From Ignelater luminosus (taxonomy: Eukaryota; Arthropoda; Insecta; Coleoptera; Elateridae), in contig VTPC01000674.1 in assembly GCA_011009095.1 (NCBI GenBank), positions 43,612-107,611 on the forward strand: a stretch of 64,000 nucleotides of DNA. Direction: 5' to 3'. The notes under the pieces were generated by a model. It ran no database searches and was not told where the DNA came from. It was given only the letters and a program-made list of their open reading frames with translations. Below, in pieces: positions 12,026-23,281 of the stretch. How positions within the stretch are numbered: the first letter of the stretch is position 1; each line of letters starts with the position of its first letter. The position numbers and the translations under genes are program-made.

Positions 12026-12287
12026 TGTATGTTGAACTTGCTGGTTTCAACACTTCTTCTTATTAAATGAGTAATAATTGAAACAAGATATTACTTAACT
12101 ATTTATTTTAACTAAACGGAAAACACAAGTGGACTGTATGATTTACAAAATACAAGTGATGCAACAAACTGCAGGACATATGTATACCTGCTTCGGACCC
12201 TTAGGCCCTACCCAGCGGGGTGGCCGGAAACAGAAGCAACATGCCCCCGTACTTAATTACTGAGGGCGGTGAAAAACAGACCCAACA
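12026..12287 (-). repeat. 5' LTR of the BEL element
   Basis: 262-bp direct copy of 5691-5952 with two transitions. It presumably carries the promoter. The right-hand CTTTG target duplication follows at 12288-12292. Confidence 0.95.
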
Positions 12288-12292
12288 CTTTG

Positions 12293-14324
12293 TACTACTT
12301 GTAGTAAAACATACTGACATTTTAGTCGGACTCCGAGTCAGCTATATTATACATTTGACTTACGTGATGTTTGTTGTTTGGTGCCTGTTAACTGGTTTAT
12401 TGTATAAATGCCTGCAATAATTGCATCCGTAGTGTGAATTAGGCTTAAATATGACCTGAGTGAATCCTCATTAATTTTTGTTCACGCTTATTGTATTATT
12501 ACTGGCTGGCCAGTCAAGAATACCATCATCAGTATTTAAGGGGTTTCTGTTGTTGCCTCTGTAAAGAAGCAGGGCTCATACTAAATTTTTTTATTGATAG
12601 CTTAAGAGGCCTATATCTACAGGGGTTCTGCAGAACTCAGGCCCGGTGACTGTATTTAGACTTAGGCCAATCAAAAATTACATATGTGTATTTGGTAGGT
12701 TAATCAACAAAAAATAGGGCCCTACAAAAAATCTTTTAACATAATAGTTCATGTTAATATCGAATGATAATATAATGACACACATAACATCATAGTTTAT
12801 CCTGTATTTTATAACTCAACCTGTATACAGGATATAGTTATTCTAGTTTTAATCTTAATAACTAAAAGTGTATTTACGGTATTTACCTTTAATTATAATA
12901 CACACATTTTCATGTCAGTGTCAATTCCCGACCGTCATTTGTTTTTGAGTGATGAGATCATATATCATGAGTTTTTTAAATGACACACCATGTATATTTT
13001 CACGGATGATTTTCTTCTGATTACAGCGCTGTAGCATCTGATAGTTGATAGTCGTAACTTTAAAAATAACGACACAGAAATAAAAAATCTTTGATCTCGA
13101 GTTGTTTGCGAACCAAAATCTAAGTAAGTAGGCTAGGATTGACAATTGTTTAAATGACATTATACTTTATACATCAAGCATTAACATTGACTAACTGCAT
13201 TTTCTGCCGCGACTGCTCAAGAAGCACTGTGAGGATTCTCTTCCATTTGTATCTTTACGATCTTTACCCATTTTCGAACGACCAGATACTATGACTAAAT
13301 ATTTTAAAAGCTATTGATTAGTGGCAATAATTAAGACGGCTTTCTGTGAATGTTTGACGTATTAATATTGTTGCGAATAATTAAATAATTGTATTCATTT
13401 ATGTTATTTTATTTATTAGTTAATGTTTATGTTTGTTTATGTTAAGAGTTTGACATTTGTTATTTGTGTTTAGTTAGGTTAATACTGTATAAGAAAGGTT
13501 CTCTAGTTCTCTATGCACTTGAATTAAGTACCCGCGGTATTCGCAATTTCAAAACAAAAAAAAAACAAAAGAAGTGAGAACAAAGGCTATCAAAAGAAAA
13601 GATGAATTAATAACGCAATAGAGCAGTTTTTAAAATATTTATCAGAATTAGAAATAGGGGACATTGTAAGTCTACAAAATTTGATTTATTTGTATTGATA
13701 TTATTTAATTTTCAGGAATTTGAGTTATTTTGTGTTGTATGTTTTAATGCAATTATACACTGAAAACAAGTTTGGATATCTTATTTACTTATTGATATAC
13801 CTATACTGTAGTAAATTGCATGCTGCAACACTGCAAATTCTGCCTTAAAAAAAGAAAAACTATTTCTAACAAATATTATTTTAATGTTCTTTTGTAAGTT
13901 GAGATTTTCATAGAGGATGTCTTTTCTGATTTAAGAATATAATAATACAGTTTGTTATAGATAGCTTTGAAAATGTAGTTCTCGTGAGACACACTGTAAG
14001 TAATAAGAACATAGAAGCTTTAAATGGGTAAAAAAAATGTAAAATAATGACATTTCAGAAAACAAAACAATAATGTTTTAATAAACGTCATTACTTGACA
14101 CCTGAAAAACTATTGTTTTGTTTTCTGATTGAGATAACTGCGATAACTGAAGACTGATGTGGGAATACTAACTGAGTTACTCTAAAGATTTTCTGCTGTA
14201 ACTTCTTATACACACTCCTTTGGGTAAGACTCAAGTGATCCGTTTTACGTAAAATATGTGTCAAAAAAAAAAAGGTTATGCTTGCCAAGACACACGGTTA
14301 TTGGGAAATTTAAATAACCGCAGC
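12293..14324. other. Non-coding DNA between BEL and the ISL2EU-like element
   Basis: AT-rich, with only short open frames of no recognisable family. Two 18-bp arms at 14055-14072 and 14111-14128 (TCAGAAAACAAAACAATA and its exact inverse) form a small hairpin-type repeat just left of the ISL2EU-like element. Nothing else supportable. Confidence 0.5.
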
Positions 14325-14399
14325 TCACTCTGGTGGCAATTTACAAAGTTACTGATTTGAGGATATTTGCGATATTTGCCATTTGAAAACGAGAATACA

Positions 14400-15845
14400 A
14401 TGCATTATTGTTGTGTACCACAGTGCAAAAACTATTATACTAAGGGAATATCCATGCACGGGTTTCCCCGGAATAATATAAAACTGAAAAACAAGTGGAA
14501 AATCTTACTCAAAATTGATAAAGGAGTAACTTATTCCATGAAAGTATGCAGTGCACACTTTACAAAAAACGATTACATTTTACCAGGTAAATTTAATACA
14601 TAATTAACTGAACGTACATTTAAACTGAATTAAATCTTTTATTAGATGTACCTAGCAAAAAAAAGAAGTTTAAAAGGAACAGCTTACCCTTCTATAAACT
14701 TGCCTCAAGGAAGTTGTGATCGAAAAGTCAATATAGATCAGCAAAGAAATCGTGCAAGTCGTTACAAAAAGAGAGAAGAACAGCAAGCAGATAAGGCTAG
14801 ATTAAAAACAGCAGAAATCCTCCTTGAATTAGCAGAGGGACATCACAAAAATGCTACAGATAATTCAGAACATACAGCTGATGTTGAAGAAGAGCAACTT
14901 CAAGTGAATAATACACCCATTTTTTCAGACAAATCATGTCAAGTGAATACATTCATAGATAATTCCAAGTTCGATATAGCAGACATTGTAAATAACAAAT
15001 ATCGGCTAAAATTCTGTACTGGAATTCCAAATATGGCACTATTCAATGTATTATCAAATGCACTTAATACTAGAATTGGCACTAAAAACTTTTGTGCCCG
15101 TAAGAAAATACTTTTAACATTAATGAAAATAAAATTGGGGTTAAGTTTCTGCTTTCTTGCAATACTTTTTAATATTAGTTCAGTTACTACACAGAAGTAC
15201 TTTAACAGCACTTGCAAGATACTAGCTGCATTTCTTAAGGTTTTCATCAGATTCCCTTCAAAAGAGGAAGTTTTAGGAAACATTCCAAAATGTTTTGAAA
15301 AATTTAAAAACTGTAGGATAATTCCTGATTGCACTGAAATACCACTTCAAAAAAGCCATTGTTTGAAATGCAGAATGAGAAGCTACTCATTTTACAAAAA
15401 AGACCATACAATTAAAATATTAATAGGTGTTTCGCCATCTGGAATGATTACTTACCTCAGTAAAGCTTATGGGGGCCGAGCTTCGGACAAGGCAATATTT
15501 AATAAAGAAAAAATAATAGAACTATTGATACCTGGGCTTGATGCAATAATGGTGGATAAGGGGTTTTTAATAGATGATGAATGTAAGAGAAATTATATTA
15601 AACTTTATCAACCACCTTTTCTGGGAAGAGGTAAAAGCCAATTCTCTAAAGAAGAAGCAGAAGAGACTGCAGAAATTGCAAGGGCACGTGTTCATGTAGA
15701 AAGAAGGATTCAGAGACTCAAGAACTTTACATTGCTGAAGAATAGGTACTCGTGGACATTATTACCATTAATAGATGATATTTTAGTCATTGTAAGTGCT
15801 CTGGTTGATCTTTCTGAACCTATATTAAGTTCAGATAAATTCTGA
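14400..15845 (+). pseudogene. THAP-domain DDE transposase, one probable frameshift
   Basis: Exon 1, 14400-14586, starts at MHYCCVPQCKN and carries the C2CH THAP finger (CCVPQC, then CSAHF), which binds the transposon ends. The donor CCAG|GTAAAT and acceptor TTATTAG|AT (14645) define a 59-nt intron. Exon 2 (14646-15845) encodes a Lys/Arg-rich linker, an HTH-like region, and the DDE_Tnp_4 nuclease: first Asp in IPDCTEIPL, second in IMVDKGFLI, Glu in RVHVERRIQRLKNF. The three catalytic residues are present. Splicing in the THAP frame (PDVPSK) leads into an A8 tract at about 14657-14664, after which the transposase frame (AYPSINLP) is offset by one base. This copy therefore looks frameshifted by a homopolymer indel, unless an alternative splice or sequencing error explains it. 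Domain identity is firm; function of this copy is doubtful. Confidence 0.8.
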
Positions 15846-15871
15846 ACTTAATATAGGTTCAGAAAGATCAA
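15805..15871. repeat. Perfect 31-bp inverted repeat over the transposase stop codon
   Basis: The arms 15805-15835 and 15841-15871 are exact reverse complements (outer end TTGATCTTTC, inner end AAGTTCAGA) around a 5-nt TAAAT loop. The transposase stop TGA (15843-15845) sits in the right arm. The left arm is coding, so the right arm is an inverted copy of the last codons. It lies between the two convergent genes. Confidence 0.95.
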
Positions 15872-15944
15872 GCTTCTGTAAATAGTTATTTATTAATTTA
15901 AATAAAAACAAGCATAATTAATATACATTTATTTCTGCTGTGTA

Positions 15945-16816
15945 ATATCTAGATTAATAAAGTATGTGAAATATACAAAAGTAAGGCTGCTTAAAATTTC
16001 CATGAAATAAGCCTCGTCAAATTGTACATTGCAACAAATGAATGTCTTAAGAACTGTAAACAATAAAATCGCATTCAACTACATTTAAAATGCCCATTAG
16101 TAATTGAATTTGATAATAACTACAATTTTTTTTTATAAAAAGTTACCTTATTATCTACAAGTTTCAAATAATCCAGATCACCATCTAATGATAATGAATA
16201 TGCACTTTTAGTTTTTCCCTTTATGGGGCATTTAATCTCAACTATTTTTTCTATACTACTATTTTTTATAATTAATCCATCGGGGCTACACCCAATCCAG
16301 GGAATGTTAGGGTTAATAACTAATCCACAGGCATGCAACTTTTCAGCAGTTTCATTTTCATAAGCTTTGATTGCATGTTTTTCTTGTTGTAAGCCATACA
16401 TTGTATTTTCATCGCTATGAAATGCAGGATTTTTAAATTTCTTTATTTTTGCTTCCCAATCTGGTTGTTTATTTTTACAATAAGTATGCAATCCAGTGTT
16501 GCTACAATATTACATCAACCTGCTGCCCCAGCTTTACAACTACAGTAGCATTTCCATTGCAATGCATCTGCAATAATAAAAAATTAATTCATTATATTTT
16601 ACTAATTATACTTAAACTTACCTGAATGAAGAGTAATAGATATTTTATGTGGGTGGTCGTTTAATTTGGATGTTTTCAAGCACAATGATACTATTTGCTT
16701 GACTGTTTGCCACATAAAATAATATGTCCGGCTTTTAACACTTCATCACCTTCTTTAAAAGGCTGTATAGCTACGCCTACGTACTTTAAAATATCTGCTA
16801 GATCAATATTCACCAT
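15945..16816 (-). pseudogene. SWIM-finger/YqaJ-type exonuclease of the ISL2EU-like element, broken
   Basis: Reading leftwards: exon 1 16816-16622 begins MVNIDLADILKYVGV and continues through KAGHIILCG, then needs a one-base shift to read on as LCLKTSKLNDHPHKISI up to the donor at 16621. Exon 2 from 16567 has the remains of a SWIM zinc finger (WKCYCSCKAGAAG, then a stop, then CNIVATL). The nuclease core follows in the clean 16491-16120 frame: YGLQQEKHAIKAYE, CSPDGLI and VEIKCP, the PD-(D/E)XK signature. An A9 tract near 16128-16136 breaks the frame again, after which YYQIQ and CDFIVYS (to 16047) and FDEAYFMEILSS (near 15990) can be read in shifted frames. At least one stop and three shifts are visible, so it is not functional here. 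Family members are thought to assist transposition; the role is inferred. Confidence 0.75.
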
Positions 16817-17139
16817 TTTAAACAAAGTTAAAGCAGAACCTTCGTGTATTTATAAGAGGTCCACATATATTTGACATCCTCGAATCCTCAAACTAGCGTC
16901 CATGTTGAGATTTTACAATGCCATCTATATGTGTAGAATTCTCCGTATCTCACTCTGATGAAATCGGTGAAATAGAAATGCAAGAAAATACTGAAATTTG
17001 TACAATAATAAGAAATAAGCCAATGTATCTGATATAAATGATACCAGCCCATATATATTTATGCTAAATCGATGTTGAAATCTGGTTTCCTGAATTTCAT
17101 GTCGATTTTCTAATGCTCATGTATGCAAATTATAATTAG

Positions 17140-17770
17140 TAGCTGTTGTTCTCCCCAATGGCATTTGGCAACGGCAAAAATTTTGTCCTTTCTTCGTGTA
17201 TAGATATCTTGCACGCTTTGTAAATGGTAAGAATAATATCCTTCATCATGAACTTTGAGTCAAACCTAGATGGTTACCAATTCTACAGTTACTAGTAGCA
17301 GGGTCAGCAGTTGTTGCATTTATGGTATCATCTTCAAGATCAACATTCCTATTTCAACCAATGATTGGTAAATTATCTGAATTCACAAAGGTTATTGTGA
17401 ATTCTTATAAAAACTAGATAATGCTAATATCAGCACATTCGCGATTATACTCCGTACTCCATTTTTCAGCAATTCTTTAAAGAAGTACGTAACCCCCTCT
17501 TTACATCTCCACGTTAAGGAGATTATAACCATGCAAAATTGTAGAAAGATAGATATTTTCTAGTAAAGGCCATGCAAAAGATCTTGGCTCAATACCTTAT
17601 GTTGTCTTTGATATATTAGAAAAACAAAAGATTTTTAACAAAACTTTAACATCTTGTACCTGTAAAGCTAAGTATTTTTGAGTATAAGTTTATTGAGTAG
17701 GTACTTATTTTTTGATGCTTTTATCACCTTCCGATATATTGATCATTCCTCATGAAACACCCTGTATATT
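17140..17770 (-). mobile_element. Eroded copy of a DUF4817-type transposon
   Basis: From about 17150 to 17460 the sequence is clearly homologous to 48550-48960 (shared TGGTATCATCTTCAAGATCA and TGTGAATTCTTATAAAAACT), including the region that in the other copy encodes a DUF4817-like N-terminus. Here the frame is broken and part of it is missing. A CACCCTGTATA motif at 17757-17767 is the probable right terminus. The left end was not found. Confidence 0.6.
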
Positions 17771-18330
17771 TTAAAAAATAAAAAGCATTTTTGAATAGCT
17801 TGCAATCAATATTGCACGAGATATAAATGTAGTTCCAGTTATTTTAAATAACCACAACTAGGACCTCTAGCTATGTTATTACTTTCAAACTGGTTACTTC
17901 ACGACTTAACAGTTGGGTATCTCATCCCAAATTTTCAGTGATTCTCGAGTATCATACCCAAGCTCTTTTAATCTTAGTCAATGCAATTCTCCCCATAATG
18001 CAAATATCTAACGGATTAAGATTCAGAGGAGAGGACACATTTTTAAGCCGTTAAAAAATTCACCTTCTCAGGATACCATGTTGCGTTCTTTGCTTTGTGA
18101 AGGCAAAGCATGAACTAACATAAAAACAATATTTTGTGTGAAAACAAAATACTGTTATGTATTTCACATGCAAATGAAAAGCACAGGCACTTGAAATGGG
18201 CCACTGTGTAATTACAATTTTGAAGAGAGCTAAGCTAAATACTGCTCTACACAATTTCAGTTCCCAAGTTCATAGAAAGCATAATATTAAGAAAAATAAA
18301 CACACAAGATTGATGTAATTACTATAGAAT
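17771..18330. other. Intergenic, left of the Rbp1 3' end
   Basis: No gene seen. The short minus-strand frame at 18060-18254 has no recognisable content. The complement of AATAAA at 18334-18339 is the likely poly(A) signal of Rbp1. Confidence 0.5.
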
Positions 18331-18463
18331 ATATTTATTCTCATTGTTATACATAAAGTTATAATTATGTCAATACTTGATAAAAAATAAAATTACAGTA
18401 AGGAGTATAATAGTAATAAAAAAAAAAGTTGGATATGAAATCAGTATATAATGTGAGATTAAT

Positions 18464-21400
18464 CTAACGGCGATCTCTGGAGTCACTGCGGCTTCTTCTG
18501 CTCCTGCTGCGAGAACGTGATCTGGGTGACCTCGAGCGTCTTGGAGAACGAGATCTATAAAATGTTTGGCATGTGTCACAAAAAGAAGAAAAATGCAGGT
18601 AATAATAAAACAAAATAAAATAAAAGATACGCATTGTTCCATTAACTTTACAACTGGACATTAGGTCCAATTGAAAATTTCTGATTTTATTCTAAATAGG
18701 CTGGCAGGCTGTTACTAAAATCCTTATCATAGAGAACAATTATGTTACTATGCAGTGCTGATATCCTATTTCAGCTTTTAATGTCCAATAAAACCTATTT
18801 TAAAAGGGTAAAAATAATATTTCATCCAAACTTGTACTATTTTATTAGGCACTTACCTGCAATACCATAAATTTTTTTTATGAGTACTTACTTAAATCTT
18901 CTATGTTAGTAATTATCTACAAGTGTGGATGATTAAACAATAAGACTCAAATCAAAATTTCTACGTTAAGGATTTATTACCTGCATTGTACCTGATGAAA
19001 ATGTACTAATTGAAAAAAAAAATTCAATTTGAAGTAGAGAAATGTCAGCAAAATTAGAATAATGTGAATTTTGACCCCACAAACATTTACTGAGTATTTA
19101 CACTTTTTAAAAGAAGTCGATGTGGGTGGCATGTTGGTTGATTATAGCAGGAAAATGCAGCTGATGTGGAGTTTTCTTTTAAAAAAAGTTGAAATATGCT
19201 GCTGGTGAGTAGTTGAGTCTAAGCGGAGAACGGACGCGGACACCACCGATGGTGGATGTAGTAGCTGTAGTAGTTGTTGGGTGTGTCGATGTAAGATGAG
19301 ATGTGTGGCGGGGGGGGGGTGGGGCTCAGTCGGGGGGAGTAGTAAACAACAGCAGTGGCGCTGCCCTGTAATGTGCGCCAAAAATGTTTAACTGCTGCCG
19401 TCTTATTTATTAATAAATATTAACTCACAGATACTCAGTAATTTTCAATACAATATGTTATAAGATTAAGTCGAGGATTTTTTCATTCAATTACTGTTTT
19501 TCAGAAATTTAGTAAATGAGTTCTGTGAATTAATATGCAGAAGGTATTGAAGCAGCACTAAAAATTCAAAACATCCAAATAACATTTCTCTTAAAAAAAA
19601 AGTTAAGTACATTTAGTGATTGTATTTAAAACAGTTCAAATAATACAAACCTGGAGTATCGAGGTGGAGGCCGGCGACCGCCACCACGACGGGATCTTCC
19701 ATTGGACATTTCAACACGAATCCTTGTTCCACAGCAGCGCCTGAAGCAAACCATTAACAATAACTTTTAGATTATAATAAAAATATCAATTTTCTAAAGT
19801 TAAATACAGTTAGTGCCTCCATGGTTAGTGCATTTAATTAGAAATATCCATGGGTTGTTAAAAATCTATTTCTTTTCATAGCAAACAAAACACGTTTACA
19901 TTCTGTAGATTTCACTGTATAAATTAATAGAAAGTAATTTGAGATTATGTAATGCAAAATGTTACAAAAAAAAAACCCTTTTTTTAGAATGGTCATAGGA
20001 AAATTATATTCAATGAACTCCGAAGGAATCCTTACTGAATTTGAGAAGTCTACACATTTTTTTTAAATTTTGACTTCAGATTTGGATTTAACATCAAAAC
20101 TAAAGACCATGTAGTGTCTTCATTTTTTGAGATCTCTTCGGGAACATGGTCAAAATTTTTTTTACTTTAGAATCGTATTCTACATAAAAAAATAAGATAC
20201 GTATACTTTTAGTTTTTTGGTATCACCTCGGGAGCATGGTCAAACTAGCCGTCGGAATTTGAAAAAAGTAACAAACAGAATTCATTGTGGTTATACAGTG
20301 CATTCCCAGATGTTTTTTTACTAGAATAATAAATTATACTGATGGTTATTATTAATAGAAATGCTGAATTTTGTAACCATTGTCTAGCAACAGGATTTTC
20401 ACAACGATAGAAAAGAAAGTTGGTTTTAAAACTTGAATTGTGAATAAAAATGTTGTTTGACTATTATCTTCCTAAAATACATTTAAAATGGGCTTTTCCT
20501 AGATTTTGTCCTTCAAAGTAAGGCTTGGAAATTTCTCTCAAATCAAGGAAATTTAACAAAATCATTCCACCTCTGATCTTTGATGTCATAATTTTTCATT
20601 TCCTTGATTTTCAAAAAATTTCCAAGACAACCAAGCTTTCATAAAAAGTACCTGCAATTTATGCATAGTTCTATAAATGCTCTTTTAGTAGAAGTTGCTA
20701 GTGTCGCTATTTACTAAAAATGTCCAGGATTATGTATTTCTTTAATGAAGGAATTTCTTTTTACTTGTTAAGATAGATTTAGAATAGAGTGCTAAATTCA
20801 ATAAAAAGTTAACCTCTCATGTATTTACCACCAAAAAACTAATTTATCTTATTTATAATATTACACCACTCGCTACAAACAGTTTCCTATTTAACATTTT
20901 TTGTTTCAACAGATTGCAATAATATTTTTATTACAGGAAATTTGCAATGTTTACATTCAACACAACAATGAAAATATTTTTGTTATGCACTGTCAGCTTT
21001 TTTGTTGAATTTGCAACTTCATTAGGCTTTAAGGTGTATTATGGTTCATAAACGAACAGCAACTTAAAATTAAAAATGAACTATACATTTTACTTTAGCT
21101 GCTCCAGCACACATAAAAATCTCTCACATTTAAAAATCCGCAAACATTGCAATCTCTTTCAAAAATATATGCTGCTCTGATATCAGGGTTTAAGTAGGCA
21201 GGATTATGCCTTGATAATAACAGATTCGACAGAGAATGTTGGGTAGAGTGACAGTGAGGACACATTTGCCAAACATTTGTATCAAGGTACCTACTCTAGC
21301 CAGAACATGAGCATGACCTGATCAATATAGATATGGTTACCCTGAGAAACTAACATGTTAAAATCAATTGTTTTTAAATAAATGCTGCTCAGCACTAAAA

Positions 21401-21705
21401 AATAGGAGCAGACAAATTCAAGTTTCTCGATTACTTTAATATCAAGTCTATCAAACAAATGTAATTAATAGTATCAACATATTAACTTCAACTTACGTTC
21501 CATCTAAGCCACGTACAGCATCTTCAGCATCACGCGGATCTTCAAATTCAACAAATGCGAAGCCAGGAGGATTTCTAGCAACCCATACATTGCGTAGAGG
21601 GCCGTATTTACTAAATGCACTTTCAATCTCATGTTTGCTGGCTGAAGATCCTAAATTACCCACATATACTTTGCAGGACAAATCCCATTCACGATAGCGA
21701 GACAT
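18464..21705 (-). CDS. Rbp1: SR splicing factor Rbp1 (SRSF3-like), complete coding sequence
   Basis: Three coding exons, read right to left: 21705-21497, 19740-19651 and 18554-18464 (390 nt, 129 residues plus stop). All borders are GT-AG and in phase. Residues about 10-82 form one RRM, with RNP2 CKVYVGNLG and RNP1 GFAFVEFE. The second exon gives [17 protein letters not shown] and an Arg/Gly-rich hinge, and the last an RS domain ([15 protein letters not shown]...) ending SDSRDRR. Length and sequence match insect Rbp1, a nuclear SR protein that binds exonic enhancers and regulates splicing (doublesex in Drosophila). An acceptor (TTTATAG) directly before the ATG implies a 5' UTR intron, with a non-coding first exon probably near 21.9-22.0 kb. 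Intron 1 holds a dispersed repeat and intron 2 a C-rich island, either of which could hide an alternative exon. Confidence 0.95.
19090..19385. other. G/C-rich island in Rbp1 intron 2
   Basis: About 300 bp of sequence much richer in G (plus strand) and CpG than its surroundings, with runs such as GGCGGGGGGGGGGTGGGG and GGACGCGGACACCACCGATG. On the transcribed (minus) strand it is C-rich, with a long polypyrimidine run. No long frame of recognisable protein. It could be an insertion or an alternatively spliced (poison-type) exon region. Confidence 0.5.
19990..20290. repeat. Dispersed repeat copy A in Rbp1 intron 1
   Basis: Homologous in inverse orientation to 47455-47820. Shared blocks include TTTAGTTTTTTGGTATCACC and CGGGARCATGGTCAAA. 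Each copy holds two similar units of about 110 bp built around a TTCCCGAGGTGATATC-like core. Ends undefined. Confidence 0.7.
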
Positions 21706-21719
21706 TCTATAAAAGCAGT

Positions 21720-22815
21720 AAAAGTCTAATTAATCGAGAAAATATTAGGTAAATCAGAATTATAAGTGCCAGTGAAAGTTTGGCCTCTAATATGTTATGT
21801 ATTTAAATCTACAAATAATTCGGAGAATTTCACTACCTACTTACATGATAATTTATCTTAAAAACTATGATATAATAACTTCTGTATAAAGTAAGCGTCG
21901 GGGCAGATAAAGAGCCGAAAAAGTAATAATTAACAGACACTCCCGACAAGAACAAACACCACTTTCCAAAGAATTTCAAAATGGCGTAGAGTAGCGTCTG
22001 TTATTTCCTGTTATTTCGTCGATGAACCTTGAGAAATTTTAATTTTAACCATTTCAACAATCGTTTATTTCAAGGTCTTTTACGAAAACTTCCGATTGTT
22101 GTCGAATGGAAAAGGTCTTATAGTATAATACAATCCATTTCAGATTATTTGTCAGTTGGTAATACCGTTAATACTCAAAAGAAATATGTTCTGTGCTCAA
22201 AAATCAGAGACTTTAAAACTTTCTGTGCTCCTTTGAGTAGAGAAGAAAGAGAAGACTAACTAAGCTAACAGTAAAACCGTAAAGCTTTGCGGTGGCAAAC
22301 AAAGACGTTTTTTGTGGCAGCGAAATTTTTAGAAATTCATAGCAATCTAAAAGAAGCTCCCACAGACCGACGCGAAATATTCGTAGAGATAGCGGAACGA
22401 TGTTTTCGCGTTTGCTGCGATAGCGTAAAATCGCGTGGATATTCACACCGATACATTTTAGTCGCAACCTTTGTGCACAATGTACTCATCATGGGATGAA
22501 GAAAAGGCACTTGTGTTACGTACATAAGAAGCAAAAGAAAACGGCAGATGAGTATTTTGTTCCAGTACAACATAAAATGTTTAATTTTTTATTTAGCTCA
22601 AGATATTCTTTTCATATTCTCTTTAGGAAGAAAAGGAAATTGATCCATGATATTAACCTAGACAGCTTAACCTTATGCTCTTATATAATTTTCGTGCAAT
22701 AAGTCGTACAAAACAGAACAATTTTTATTAACTTTTCTGTTTTTACCATTATTTCAGCTCGAGAAATAAGCACAGTAGTGATAAAAACGCGTTCAACAGC
22801 GAAATGAAATCGCCG
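21720..22815. other. Rbp1 upstream region
   Basis: The likely promoter and 5' UTR of Rbp1 lie around 21.9-22.0 kb. From about 22320 to 22470 the sequence becomes CpG-rich. A block CTCCCACAGACCGACGCGAA near 22358 recurs inverted near 22940, linking it to the inverted-repeat element on the right. The 60-80-codon frames here have no family match. Confidence 0.45.
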
Positions 22816-22818
22816 GCA

Positions 22819-23011
22819 AATAAAACGTTGCACAAACGTCGTCGCAGCGGTACAATGCCGTGCAGGTTTGAACCTGTATATAAGCCGCCACGTACTTAAA
22901 CTGTTGCGAATTTATGCTGCGAAATGTTTGTTTGTTTCGCGTCGGTCTGTGGGAACCTTCAAACTTGCACAGCATTGTATCGTTGCGACGACGTTTGTGC
23001 AACGTTTTATT
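22819..23011. repeat. 54-bp inverted repeat, MITE-like
   Basis: The arms 22819-22872 and 22958-23011 match at all but about five positions (outer block AATAAAACGTTGCACAAACG). They are CpG-rich in an AT-rich setting. The spacer carries the inverted copy of the 22358 block, so the whole 22.3-23.0 kb stretch may be one element. Target duplication not found. Confidence 0.75.
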
Positions 23012-23281
23012 CGTAAAAGAGTAGGCGTGGTAAACCGGTAAACCCTCAGGGCTGCAAATGTAAATGCGCAGAGACAAAACATGAGAACATTGGTGGTATA
23101 GGGAGTGAAATATCTGACTCTTATTTATCTGTGCTTTATTTTACAGTGTAGAATATGCAATGTGATGACCTCCTAACCTTGTAAAATTAAAGGCACTAAT
23201 TAGAAACGCATTATTCTGCAATTTCACTTTAGCAGAATATAAGGTAAAATACTATTACCCTTTTATATATATATATACACA

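Larger units (their letters stand above)
5691..12287 (-). mobile_element. Complete BEL/Pao LTR retrotransposon
   Basis: The element is 6597 bp, bounded by two 262-bp LTRs and flanked by a perfect 5-bp duplication CTTTG (5686-5690 and 12288-12292). It reads on the minus strand: 5' LTR 12026-12287, leader 11206-12025 with the primer-binding site, one long Gag-Pol frame 11205-6112, a short 3' UTR, and 3' LTR 5952-5691. The LTRs start TG and end CA on the coding strand and differ at only two positions (plus-strand T/C and A/G), so the insertion is recent. It lies in intergenic DNA between the hnRNP and Rbp1 genes. Confidence 0.97.
14325..16935. mobile_element. ISL2EU-like DNA transposon (THAP transposase plus YqaJ nuclease), decaying
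   Basis: A transposase gene on the plus strand (14400-15845) faces a nuclease pseudogene on the minus strand (about 16816-15945). The combination of a THAP-type DDE_Tnp_4 transposase with a YqaJ-type exonuclease is what I know from the eukaryotic ISL2EU/IS4EU superfamily. The borders are tentative: a GTGGCAATTTACAAAG stretch near 14332 and, inverted, GATGGCATTGTAAAAT near 16925, each followed inward by a TTTGAGGAT motif, look like eroded terminal inverted repeats. No target duplication could be defined. Confidence 0.6.

Noticed and set aside
14939-15334. 131-codon minus-strand frame under the transposase
   Set aside because: Antisense shadow of the DDE transposase; no recognisable protein.
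18370-18642. 90-codon frame overlapping the last Rbp1 exon
   Set aside because: Different frame from the RS domain; mostly intron sequence.
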